From Peptococcaceae bacterium (GTDB lineage: Bacteria > Bacillota > Peptococcia > Peptococcales > Peptococcaceae): a DNA stretch of 6,568 nt. The notes beneath the pieces were generated by a model that saw only the letters and a list, made by a program, of their open reading frames with translations, was not told where the DNA came from and did not search any database. Positions 1 to 5,972 of this stretch are shown here, in pieces. The stretch is from contig JAGARS010000226.1 of assembly GCA_017622155.1 (NCBI GenBank), positions 1 through 6,568 of the forward strand. The letters are read 5' to 3'. Within the stretch, counting starts at the first letter, position 1, and each line of letters starts with the position of its first letter. A program made the position numbers and the translations under genes.

Positions 1-104
1 AAGAGCGAAATACAGTGAAATCTGCAGGCGCAGCGGCACGGCGCAAAGGCTCGCTGCCGCAATATGATACCAAAAAAGAAGATTTAGATTTTCTGGAATG
101 GTAA
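1..104 (+). CDS. C-terminal end of a DnaD-domain replication protein (5' part outside window)
   Basis: An open frame enters the window (first full codon at position 3) and stops at TAA 102-104, directly followed by TAG. The visible tail is basic (AARRKGSLPQ) and ends in DLDFLEW. Clostridial DnaD/DnaB-like primosome proteins usually finish with a basic, low-complexity stretch and an aromatic/acidic motif of the type YD-D-LE. The next gene starts 18 bases after the stop and is a helicase loader, the usual partner of DnaD genes in Clostridia. In this family the protein acts in primosome assembly, helping to remodel DNA and recruit the helicase-loader complex. About 33 residues are visible and no catalytic or diagnostic domain is inside the window, so the assignment rests on the tail motif and on context. 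Confidence 0.6.
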   Translation, partial: ERNTVKSAGAAARRKGSLPQYDTKKEDLDFLEW

Positions 105-122
105 TAGAAAGGGGGAGCAGCT

Positions 123-1067
123 ATGAATCGTGAACAATTGAGACAGGAAAAACAGAAACAGTGCGATGACTACATTGCATATCTGTATGGATGTATTCCG
201 AACCTGGAAGCAATCGATAAGGCAATTGGCCAGAAAAATGTTGCCATGATTCGCAGCGGTATTCTGCACAAAAATAAAGCACAGCAGTCAGCACTGCAGC
301 AGGAAATAGAAGCATTGATGAAAGAACGGCATGCGCTTTTGATGCAGTACGGTGTGGACGAAACCGTTTACAAACCCAAATGGGATTGCCCGCTGTGCGA
401 AGACAGAGGCTATTTGGCCGACGGTACACTCTGCAAATGCTATCAGCAGGAACGTATACAGAAAATCATAGAACAAAGCGGTATGAGTGCAGCCATGCAG
501 CAGTATCGATTTGAAAATTTTTATCTGGATGGGTTTGATAAGCCGGAGGATATACAGAAAAAAGTGGAGTGGTGCAAACAGTTTGCCCGCCAGATTGAGA
601 ACGGCACCTGCAATGACTCGTTGTTTTTGCGCGGCGATGTAGGCCGCGGCAAGACGCATTTATCAAGTGCCATTGCCAATGCAGTGCTCGCCGGAGGCAA
701 AACAGTTATCTACAAACGGGCAGCTGACCTTTTTGATATGATTCGCCGGTACAAATACGAAGAAAGCACCCAGCGCTGGCATGAAGTGCTGGATCAGCTT
801 ATCAGCTGTGATTTGCTGGTAATTGATGATTTGGGTGCAGAACGCACCACAGATTTTGTGACGGAGCAGCTTGTGTTTTTGCTGGAAGAACGCAATTATC
901 GCAACAAACCGTGGATTATCAATTCAAATTTGAAGCTGAGCCAGATTCAGGACAGCTACAATACGCGTGTATCGGATCGAATCATGGATCGAGCTACAGC
1001 GATTTTACTGGAACGCCCGAACAGCTATCGCAAAGAACAAGCGGAGCAGCGCATGAAAGAACTGTAA
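123..1067 (+). CDS. dnaC: DnaI/DnaC-type replicative helicase loader (AAA+ ATPase)
   Basis: This 314-residue protein is close to the length of B. subtilis DnaI. The first 75 residues are helical and charged; in DnaI this part contacts the replicative helicase. A zinc-binding cluster follows (CPLC at 89-92 and CKC at 104-106: four cysteines C89, C92, C104, C106), as in DnaI-like loaders. The AAA+ domain has Walker A GDVGRGKT (171-178), Walker B LLVIDDLG (231-238), a sensor-1-like INSN (266-269) and a likely arginine-finger region SDRIMDR (284-290). In the family, ATP-bound loader opens and places the hexameric helicase on DNA at origins or restart sites. The start is supported by AGGGGGAG at about 109-116, upstream of ATG 123. 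It lies 18 bases behind the DnaD-like gene, so the two are probably cotranscribed. IstB-type transposition ATPases share the fold, but the zinc cluster, the length and the DnaD neighbour favour the replication role. Confidence 0.92.
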   Translation: MNREQLRQEKQKQCDDYIAYLYGCIPNLEAIDKAIGQKNVAMIRSGILHKNKAQQSALQQEIEALMKERHALLMQYGVDETVYKPKWDCPLCEDRGYLADGTLCKCYQQERIQKIIEQSGMSAAMQQYRFENFYLDGFDKPEDIQKKVEWCKQFARQIENGTCNDSLFLRGDVGRGKTHLSSAIANAVLAGGKTVIYKRAADLFDMIRRYKYEESTQRWHEVLDQLISCDLLVIDDLGAERTTDFVTEQLVFLLEERNYRNKPWIINSNLKLSQIQDSYNTRVSDRIMDRATAILLERPNSYRKEQAEQRMKEL

Positions 1068-1115
1068 TATAGTAAATGATAATGGCGGTATAGATTGTAT
1101 ACATGGACGGTTGTA

Positions 1116-1144
1116 TTGACATGGACAAATGTCTATAGTATTAT
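1116..1144 (+). promoter_or_regulatory. Sigma-A type promoter of the riboswitch-ribU unit
   Basis: A perfect -35 box TTGACA (1116-1121) is followed after 17 bases by TATTAT (1139-1144); an overlapping TATAAT lies at 1142-1147. Transcription would begin near 1150, a few bases before the riboswitch. No terminator is visible after the helicase loader stop, so some readthrough from the replication genes is possible. The inverted repeat GACAT-N6-ATGTC (1118-1133) overlaps the -35 box and spacer. Confidence 0.75.
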
Positions 1145-1158
1145 AATGATATTGATAT

Positions 1159-1271
1159 GAATCTTCAGGGCAGGGTGCAAGTCCCTACCGGCGGTATAGT
1201 CCGCGAGCCGTAACAGGCCGAACCGGTGTAATTCCGGTACCGACAGTAAAGTCTGGATGGAAGAAGGATTC
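1159..1271 (+). promoter_or_regulatory. FMN riboswitch (RFN element)
   Basis: The sequence carries the conserved RFN core almost unchanged: ATCTTCAGGGCAGGGTG at 1161, CCCTACCGGCGGTATAGTCC at 1183, GCGAGCC, the CCGGTGTAATTCCGG hairpin, CCGACAGTAAAGTCTGGATG and the closing AAGAAGG. The P1 helix pairs GAATC (1159-1163) with GATTC (1267-1271). RFN elements bind flavin mononucleotide directly; in Firmicutes they usually act by transcription attenuation. Here the aptamer is followed by an intrinsic terminator (1320-1349) and then by the riboflavin transporter gene, which fits an OFF switch at high FMN. A long open frame reading into ribU begins inside this aptamer at ATG 1257, but that part is riboswitch RNA and not protein-coding. 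Confidence 0.98.
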
Positions 1272-1319
1272 AGCTATGCGGCAACGGTATATACCAATGT
1301 ATGCATATTCATGAACACC

Positions 1320-1349
1320 AAGCCTCTGAAGAAATTCAGAGGCTTTTTT
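1320..1349 (+). terminator. Intrinsic terminator of the FMN riboswitch expression platform
   Basis: An 11-bp perfect stem AAGCCTCTGAA (1320-1330) / TTCAGAGGCTT (1335-1345) is closed by a GAAA tetraloop and runs into a T tract to 1349. It lies between the aptamer and ribU. Its 5' arm can instead pair with the 5' strand of the aptamer: 1322-1332 with 1162-1171, ten pairs and one bulged T. This gives a direct antiterminator alternative when FMN is absent. Confidence 0.93.
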
Positions 1350-1397
1350 GTATTTGTTATGTACGATGCATGCCTAAAACAGAACGGAGGAACAAAC

Positions 1398-2012
1398 ATG
1401 AACAAAACAACCGGTACAAGGAAAAAAGGATTTACTGTAAACATGATTACCAAAATTGCATTGCTGTCGGCAGCAGCAGGTGTGCTGATGCTTTTTGAGG
1501 CACCGCTATGGTTTGCGCCAAGCTTTTACAAACTGGATTTGAGTGAGCTGGCCGTTCTGATTGGCGGGCTTACCATGGGGCCTGTGGCGGCGGCCTTGAT
1601 TGAGCTGATGAAAATTCTATTGAATTTTGTATTGAACGGCACCATTACAGGCGGTGTAGGAGAGCTGGGCAATTTAATTGTAGGCTGTGCATTTGTAGTG
1701 CCTGCAGCGTTTGTATATCAGAAATGGCACAGTAAAAAAGGTATGATTGCAGGTATGGCGGCAGGTATTGTTTGCCTGGTAGCGCTGGGCTCTGTTGTCA
1801 ATTATTTTGTACTGCTTCCGGTGTACTCTGTCGTATACGGGCAGCCGCTGGAAGCATTTGTTGCAATGGGCCATGCATTAAACCCGGCGATTATAGATTT
1901 GAAAACATTTATTTTGTATGCGGTGGCACCGTTTAATCTGCTGAAAGGTGTGCTTATCAGCATTTTAACTGCATTATTGTACAATCGCATCGGAAAATAT
2001 CTGGAAAAATAA
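1398..2012 (+). CDS. ribU: RibU riboflavin ECF transporter, substrate-binding (S) component
   Basis: The product is a very hydrophobic 204-residue protein with about six membrane helices (roughly 17-34, 50-68, 70-106 as two segments, 115-141 and 170-195) and a basic C-terminal end. The stretch around 46-92 (LDLSELAVLIGG, GPVAAALIELMKILLN, GTITGGVGELGN) is typical of RibU-type S components, which bind riboflavin and work with the shared EcfA/A'/T energising module. No ECF module gene is in this window, so it must be encoded elsewhere. The chosen start is ATG 1398, preceded by GGAGG at 1386-1390 with 7-base spacing; the longer in-frame start at 1257 would translate the riboswitch and terminator and is rejected. 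The FMN riboswitch upstream independently supports the substrate. No clear terminator separates it from the LysR gene 79 bases downstream. Confidence 0.95.
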   Translation: MNKTTGTRKKGFTVNMITKIALLSAAAGVLMLFEAPLWFAPSFYKLDLSELAVLIGGLTMGPVAAALIELMKILLNFVLNGTITGGVGELGNLIVGCAFVVPAAFVYQKWHSKKGMIAGMAAGIVCLVALGSVVNYFVLLPVYSVVYGQPLEAFVAMGHALNPAIIDLKTFILYAVAPFNLLKGVLISILTALLYNRIGKYLEK

Positions 2013-2041
2013 AAAAAAGTATGATATACTAACTCGTGTAT
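2002..2041 (+). promoter_or_regulatory. Possible promoter and operator of the LysR-type gene
   Basis: TGGAAA (2002-2007, 4 of 6 matches to TTGACA, inside the end of ribU) is followed after 17 bases by TATACT (2025-2030). Overlapping the -10 box is the dyad ATAC-N8-GTAT (2026-2041), similar to the interrupted palindromes to which LysR-type regulators bind. A second TATACT lies at 2066-2071 but has no good -35 partner. Autoregulation is typical of the family; here it is an inference from position and symmetry. Confidence 0.4.
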
Positions 2042-2091
2042 GTGATATTTAGAACATAGTAGGTATATACTTTAAAGCACGAGGTGACACC

Positions 2092-3021
2092 ATGAATTTA
2101 GAACAATTCCGTTATATCAAAGAGGTAGCAAACTGCCATTCTATATCCAGAGCAGCAAAACAGCTGTATCTGACACAGCCGACAATCAGCAATGCCATCC
2201 ACAATTTTGAAGAAGAAGTGGGGTACAAAATCTTCCAGCGCTCCAATCAGGGCGTGGCACTGACAGAAGAAGGCGAAAAGCTGATGGCATCTATTGACTT
2301 GATTTTGAACGAAGTTGAAGTGATTCGCAATTTTAATTCTACCAATAATTATATTACCGGAGATGTGTATGTTGATGCTTCATCTACCATCTGCAGCACC
2401 ATCATGCCGCAGGTGATTATTGCCTGCAAACAGGCTTATCCGGGTATTAATGTATATGTCAAAGAAACTTTCACAGACAAAAGTATTACAGACCTTCTGG
2501 CAGGGCTCTCCACCATCAGCATTACTTCTTATGTAGGGATGGATCAGCTGCAGTCTCTGCAGCGCAATTTGAGTGCCCGCAATTTTGTAGCGGAGCAGCT
2601 TTTGACAGAAAAATTTGTGCTGTATGTGGGCAAAGACTGCCCGCTCAGCAGCGAAACAGCAGTAAAACTGGAAGAAGCTTATGCATATCCATGGATTATT
2701 CTGCAGGAAAACAGCTATGAAGAAAACTGCGTGATTATGGGCGATGACGAAATGTGCCCAAACAGTATCATTGCTTTTCAAGACAAAGACAGTGTCAAAC
2801 AGGCTATTTCTGTAAACTTAGGTGTAGCCGTGCTGCCTAGCTCCTTTGCAGGTGAAAATGACCCATATGTAACAGCAGGGCTGATTCACCGCATTGCTCT
2901 GACAGACGTAGAGCTGGATACCATGCATGTATTGATGACACCGAAAAAACGCAAATTTACCACAGTGGAAAAATGCTTCTTAGAAGAATTGCACAAATTC
3001 TATCAGAATTTAGCGGAGTAA
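2092..3021 (+). CDS. LysR-family transcriptional regulator
   Basis: This 309-residue protein has the standard LysR size. The N-terminal winged helix-turn-helix covers about residues 1-60: the helix-turn-helix is near 18-37 (ISRAAKQLYLTQPTISNAI), followed by the typical FEEEVGYKIFQR and ALTEEGEKLM segments. A linker helix follows (to about 85), then a periplasmic-binding-protein-like effector domain from about 91 to the end. The start ATG 2092 has GAGGTGA at 2081-2087. Such proteins bind DNA as tetramers and usually respond to a small molecule. The effector and targets cannot be read from the sequence: the neighbours are a riboflavin transporter and a cation antiporter, both in the same direction, whereas LysR genes are often divergent from their target. 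The protein has eight cysteines, including C15 in the DNA-binding domain, but no recognisable redox-sensor pattern. Confidence 0.93.
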   Translation: MNLEQFRYIKEVANCHSISRAAKQLYLTQPTISNAIHNFEEEVGYKIFQRSNQGVALTEEGEKLMASIDLILNEVEVIRNFNSTNNYITGDVYVDASSTICSTIMPQVIIACKQAYPGINVYVKETFTDKSITDLLAGLSTISITSYVGMDQLQSLQRNLSARNFVAEQLLTEKFVLYVGKDCPLSSETAVKLEEAYAYPWIILQENSYEENCVIMGDDEMCPNSIIAFQDKDSVKQAISVNLGVAVLPSSFAGENDPYVTAGLIHRIALTDVELDTMHVLMTPKKRKFTTVEKCFLEELHKFYQNLAE

Positions 3022-3052
3022 AAAGATAGTTGTTGAAATAAAAAATCAAGAC

Positions 3053-3209
3053 AACAACAGACAGCAATACAATTTCCGAATTCGATTTTGGGATGGATAT
3101 TGACGAAAATTGTACAACCGTGACAGACGAAGTCTGGCAAAGGTGCACAATTGAGGAAATGTCCGGAGCCAATGAGGAAAGGAAATTGTGATTTCTGTCT
3201 GTTGTTTTT
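3053..3209 (+). ncRNA. Structured 5' leader of the antiporter gene, class not recognised (candidate cis-regulatory RNA)
   Basis: This intergenic stretch folds on paper into one long interrupted hairpin. The basal helix pairs 3053-3064 (AACAACAGACAG) with 3195-3206, a perfect 12 bp. After a short internal loop it continues with CAATTTCC (3070-3077) to GGAAATTG (3181-3188). Further in are TTGG/CCAA (3088-3091 with 3169-3172), GGATATT/AATGTCC (3095-3101 with 3158-3164, one G-T pair), AATTGT/ACAATT (3108-3113 with 3147-3152), ACC/GGT (3117-3119 with 3142-3144), and the apical hairpin CAGAC-GAA-GTCTG (3124-3136). Purine-rich loops such as GACGAA opposite GAGGA lie between them. The basal helix ends in five T's (3205-3209), so it may double as a terminator. 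I do not recognise the conserved cores of the c-di-AMP (ydaO), M-box, lysine, TPP, SAM or manganese riboswitches. Alternatives are a miniature inverted-repeat element or a plain long terminator of the LysR gene. Confidence 0.55.
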
Positions 3210-3254
3210 AATGTATCGTTATATTTTAAGTTCATTAAGAAAGTGAGCGATATT

Positions 3255-5519
3255 ATGGGCCATTTGGCAACATTAATTTCAGACCTGGCGCTGCTCTTAG
3301 TAGTAGCCGGGATTACAACCTTGTTCTGCAAAAAAATCAATCAGCCTATGGTAATCGGCTATATTCTGGCCGGGTTTCTCATCGGGCCGGTAGTAAGCTT
3401 TATCCCTACCATCGGCGATTCGGCCAATATTACATTGTGGGCTGAAATTGGGGTAATCTTTCTGATGTTCAGCCTGGGGCTGGAATTTAGCCTGCACAAG
3501 CTGGTAACTGTGGGTGCCACCGGCATCATATCGGCGCTGGTGCAAATTATTGGTATGCTGATACTTGGTATTATACTGGGGCTGGCTATGGGCTGGAGCA
3601 CCATGGACAGTATCTTTTTAGGCGGTATGCTGTCCATGTCTTCTACCATGATCACCATTAAAGCAATTGAAGATATGGGCTTAAAAGAAGAACGCTTTAC
3701 CGGTCTGGCGATCGGTACACTGGTAATAGAGGACATCGTGGCCATTTTTCTTTTGGTAATTCTGTCTACCATTTCTGTCAGCCAGGGCGTAAGCGGTATG
3801 GATTTGGTATTCACCATTGCCAAGCTGATGTTTTATCTGGTATTGTGGCTGATTTTGGGCATTTACCTGATACCGTCATTTTTGCAGAAAACACAGGATT
3901 TGATGAGTGACGAAACACTTTTGGTAACATCACTGGGCATTTGCTTTGCTATGGTGTGGCTGGCTGATGCCATTGGGTTTTCCACAGCATTGGGCGCCTT
4001 TCTTGCCGGCTCCATTCTGGCAGGTACCATACATGGCGAGCGGGTGGAACATCTGGTAGCGCCGTGCAAAGATTTATTCGGCGCAGTATTTTTTGTATCG
4101 GTAGGGCTGATGGTAGTGCCGTCTATGCTGGTGGAATACTTTATTCCGATTTTGATTTTGACAATTGCTGTAATTGTAGGGAAAGCAGTGCTTTTGGTAC
4201 TGGGTATGGTAGCAGCAGGGGAGGACCTGCGCACCTCGATGTATGGCGCCATGAGCCAGACACAGATAGGGGAGTTCTCCTTTATCATTGCCAATCTGGG
4301 CATTGGTCTGGGCGTTACAAGCGGATTTTTGTATCCGGTAATTGTAGCTGTATCGGTGATTACCACATTTACCACGCCATTTTTCATTAAAAGCTCGGAC
4401 AAAGCTGTTGCTATACTGGATATTCTCATTCCGGATAAATGGAAAGAAGCCATGCAGCGCTATCGTCAGGAACGAATGGCGACACAAAAAGAAGCAAAAA
4501 ATCCTGAATGGAAAGCGTTTTTCAAAGGCTATGCCACCAGATTTTTCATTTATGGTGTTTTGCTGCTGGGGATTGGAGAAATCGGGCTGCAGATTCTTTA
4601 TCCTGCGCTGAACGAAATCATAGGCCGAGAAACACTGGATGCAGTCATCACCTGCATACTGATTTATACAGTAATGATACCGATGCTGCCTCCGATGGTG
4701 CTTTCTAAGCGCAGAAACTTTACCACATTGTGGCTGCAGAGCTATGCCAATCGATTGCCGCTGATTGTACTGTTGGGAGTACGAATAGCAGCAGCTGTAT
4801 TTCTGGTAATGCGGCCGGCATATGTGCTGCTTCATATTCCGGCATGGATTTTGGCTATTGCCGCTTTGCCGCTGGTAATTTATTTGTCACGTTCCAAAGC
4901 AGTAATCGGCAGGCAGCTGGAAATGGAAGCACATTTTCTGCTGAATTTCAACGAAAAGAAACTGCAGGAGTTTCAGGAAAATACCGGCGGCAAAAAGCAT
5001 GCATGGCTGGATGAACAGCTGATGGTAAAATCCTATTTCTGTCCGGAAGGCAGTGAAGCAATCGGCCAGACACTGAAAGCCCTGCAATGGGGACGTATTT
5101 TCCAGGTGAATATTATTAAAATTGTACGCGGTGAAACCCATATCAATATTCCGGAAGGTGATGAAACACTGCGTGCAGGTGATATCCTGTATGTATTGGG
5201 TACCGAAAAAACACTGACCAACTTTTCATTGATGAATGGGTATCGCGATGTGCTGCTGGAGAGTGCCGAAACACCGGTGACATTGCATCGATTTATCGAA
5301 GGGCAGGACAACGACGACGAAGCGCATCAGCTGTTTATGTGTGCTGTACCGGTAAAAAAAGACTCCGGTCTGTCCGGTGTCAGTATTCGCGACTCGCGTA
5401 TCAAATCTGAATGGAGTGCCAACCTCATCGGCATCGAGCGCGGTGTGCTGCCTATATTAAACCCGGCACCTGATTTTATGCTTAACACTAATGACTTGCT
5501 CTGGGTACTGGGTTCATAG
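3255..5519 (+). CDS. Kef-type (CPA2) cation:proton antiporter with extra membrane segments and tandem RCK_C-like domains
   Basis: Numbered from ATG 3255, the product has 754 residues. The first ~380 form the Na+/H+ exchanger-type membrane domain of about 12-13 helices, with the CPA2/Kef signature near 32-46 (MVIGYILAGFLIGP), the SLGLEFS segment at 73-79 and an acidic pair E159-D160 (IEDIVAI) in the ion-binding helix. After a charged linker (about 385-425) come four more hydrophobic segments (about 427-450, 460-480, 499-519, 522-544). Next is a helical stretch, then two TrkA-C/RCK_C-like domains (about 590-660 and 675-754, the second ending LLWVLGS). No Rossmann RCK_N domain with a GxGxxG motif is present. 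The family exchanges K+ or Na+ for H+ at the inner membrane; RCK_C domains of Gram-positive relatives can bind c-di-AMP. ATG 3255 is preferred over the in-frame GTG 3243 because AAGTGAG (3241-3247) then serves as ribosome binding site and homologues begin near the same point. The stop TAG is followed in frame by a plausible tail, so the end may be truncated. Confidence 0.92.
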   Translation: MGHLATLISDLALLLVVAGITTLFCKKINQPMVIGYILAGFLIGPVVSFIPTIGDSANITLWAEIGVIFLMFSLGLEFSLHKLVTVGATGIISALVQIIGMLILGIILGLAMGWSTMDSIFLGGMLSMSSTMITIKAIEDMGLKEERFTGLAIGTLVIEDIVAIFLLVILSTISVSQGVSGMDLVFTIAKLMFYLVLWLILGIYLIPSFLQKTQDLMSDETLLVTSLGICFAMVWLADAIGFSTALGAFLAGSILAGTIHGERVEHLVAPCKDLFGAVFFVSVGLMVVPSMLVEYFIPILILTIAVIVGKAVLLVLGMVAAGEDLRTSMYGAMSQTQIGEFSFIIANLGIGLGVTSGFLYPVIVAVSVITTFTTPFFIKSSDKAVAILDILIPDKWKEAMQRYRQERMATQKEAKNPEWKAFFKGYATRFFIYGVLLLGIGEIGLQILYPALNEIIGRETLDAVITCILIYTVMIPMLPPMVLSKRRNFTTLWLQSYANRLPLIVLLGVRIAAAVFLVMRPAYVLLHIPAWILAIAALPLVIYLSRSKAVIGRQLEMEAHFLLNFNEKKLQEFQENTGGKKHAWLDEQLMVKSYFCPEGSEAIGQTLKALQWGRIFQVNIIKIVRGETHINIPEGDETLRAGDILYVLGTEKTLTNFSLMNGYRDVLLESAETPVTLHRFIEGQDNDDEAHQLFMCAVPVKKDSGLSGVSIRDSRIKSEWSANLIGIERGVLPILNPAPDFMLNTNDLLWVLGS

Positions 5520-5558
5520 CGCATGGGTCAGCGCCTGATTCAAAAAGGACTGCTGTAA
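5520..5558 (+). other. In-frame continuation of the antiporter after its TAG stop (lost C-terminal tail)
   Basis: Directly after TAG 5517-5519 the same frame reads RMGQRLIQKGLL and then stops at TAA. An amphipathic, basic helix with this flavour is what one would expect to follow the terminal LLWVLGS strand of an RCK_C domain. A single C-to-T change of CAG to TAG would explain the break. The hdrC gene in this window also ends with TAG and is followed at once by hdrB, so TAG is a working stop here. Confidence 0.5.
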
Positions 5559-5620
5559 AAAATAAAATTTTGTGTTCACCATAATTTTCATGAATAAGCG
5601 TATAAAAATTTTGCATGGGA

Positions 5621-5647
5621 AAAGCTGTGATAATTATCACAGCTTTT
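5621..5647 (+). terminator. Intrinsic terminator after the antiporter gene
   Basis: The perfect dyad AAAGCTGTGAT (5621-5631) / ATCACAGCTTT (5636-5646) with an AATT loop is followed by T's, and by a second T run a few bases later. It lies about 100 bases after the antiporter stop and closes that transcription unit. The A-rich 5' flank means it could also act weakly on the other strand, but no minus-strand gene faces it. Confidence 0.88.
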
Positions 5648-5864
5648 TATGTTTTTGTTTGTAAAAAAATGTGTATATATAGTGAAAAGCAATTGATAGT
5701 TTTTGTGTGAATGAAAATATGGCGAAAAATCCTACAATTAATCGGAAATCCGGGTGATAATTGAAAATAGAATGTATAAAAAATATTAAATTTTCAGAAA
5801 AGGCTTTATAAAGCCTAGTGAAGAACTCGGAGATATATATGCGCTTTTTTTCACAAAGTTACTG
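5648..5864. other. AT-rich non-coding stretch upstream of hdrC with two small dyads
   Basis: I see no convincing gene here. Two symmetric elements stand out. One is an interrupted hairpin at 5735-5763: CAATTA pairs with TAATTG, with an inner CGG-AAAT-CCG hairpin and an asymmetric GGTG bulge. The other is a perfect 16-base palindrome at 5801-5816 (AGGCTTTATAAAGCCT). The palindrome lies about 50 bases upstream of the -35 box of the hdrC promoter, a position suited to an activator site. A 17-codon frame at 5839-5892 (MRFF...KDI) is preceded by CGGAG but overlaps the promoter, and I do not count it as a gene. Confidence 0.4.
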
Positions 5865-5893
5865 TAGACAAAATTTTTCGAAAGATATATAAT
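5865..5893 (+). promoter_or_regulatory. Promoter of the hdr operon
   Basis: TAGACA (5865-5870, five of six matches to TTGACA) is followed after exactly 17 bases by a perfect TATAAT (5888-5893). This predicts a start near 5900 and a leader of about 70 bases before hdrC. A second TATAAT lies at 5922-5927 with only a weak -35 partner (TTCAGG, 19-base spacing). Confidence 0.65.
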
Positions 5894-5972
5894 AAATTCA
5901 GGATGGGTTTATATGTACTATTATAATTTTTTTGAATACAAATGAATAGAATCAAGCAAAGGAGATGGTAGT

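Noticed and set aside
1257..1316. CRISPR, tRNA or rRNA features
   Set aside because: No regularly spaced repeats, tRNA-like cloverleaf or rRNA core sequence was seen in this stretch or elsewhere in the window.
1257..1397. Apparent N-terminal extension of ribU beginning at ATG 1257
   Set aside because: These codons lie inside the FMN riboswitch and its terminator. ATG 1398 has a strong ribosome binding site and gives the normal length of a RibU protein.
3053..3206. Miniature inverted-repeat mobile element
   Set aside because: The ends are perfect 12-bp inverted repeats, but I see no target-site duplication beside them and the inner complementarity is nested throughout, which fits an RNA fold better. 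It is kept as an alternative in the main finding.
3243..3254. GTG start for the antiporter
   Set aside because: There is no ribosome binding site at the right distance upstream, while ATG 3255 has AAGTGAG 7 bases upstream and matches the usual beginning of the family.
4074..4835. Long open frame on the minus strand inside the antiporter gene
   Set aside because: It lies wholly opposite a well-supported membrane protein gene and its translation is low-complexity (Q, Y, N and H rich) with no domain. It is a shadow of biased codon use.
5839..5892. Short frame MRFF...KDI with a CGGAG upstream, a possible leader peptide
   Set aside because: It overlaps the best promoter for hdrC, so it would not be on that transcript, and it shows no repeated codon run typical of attenuation peptides.
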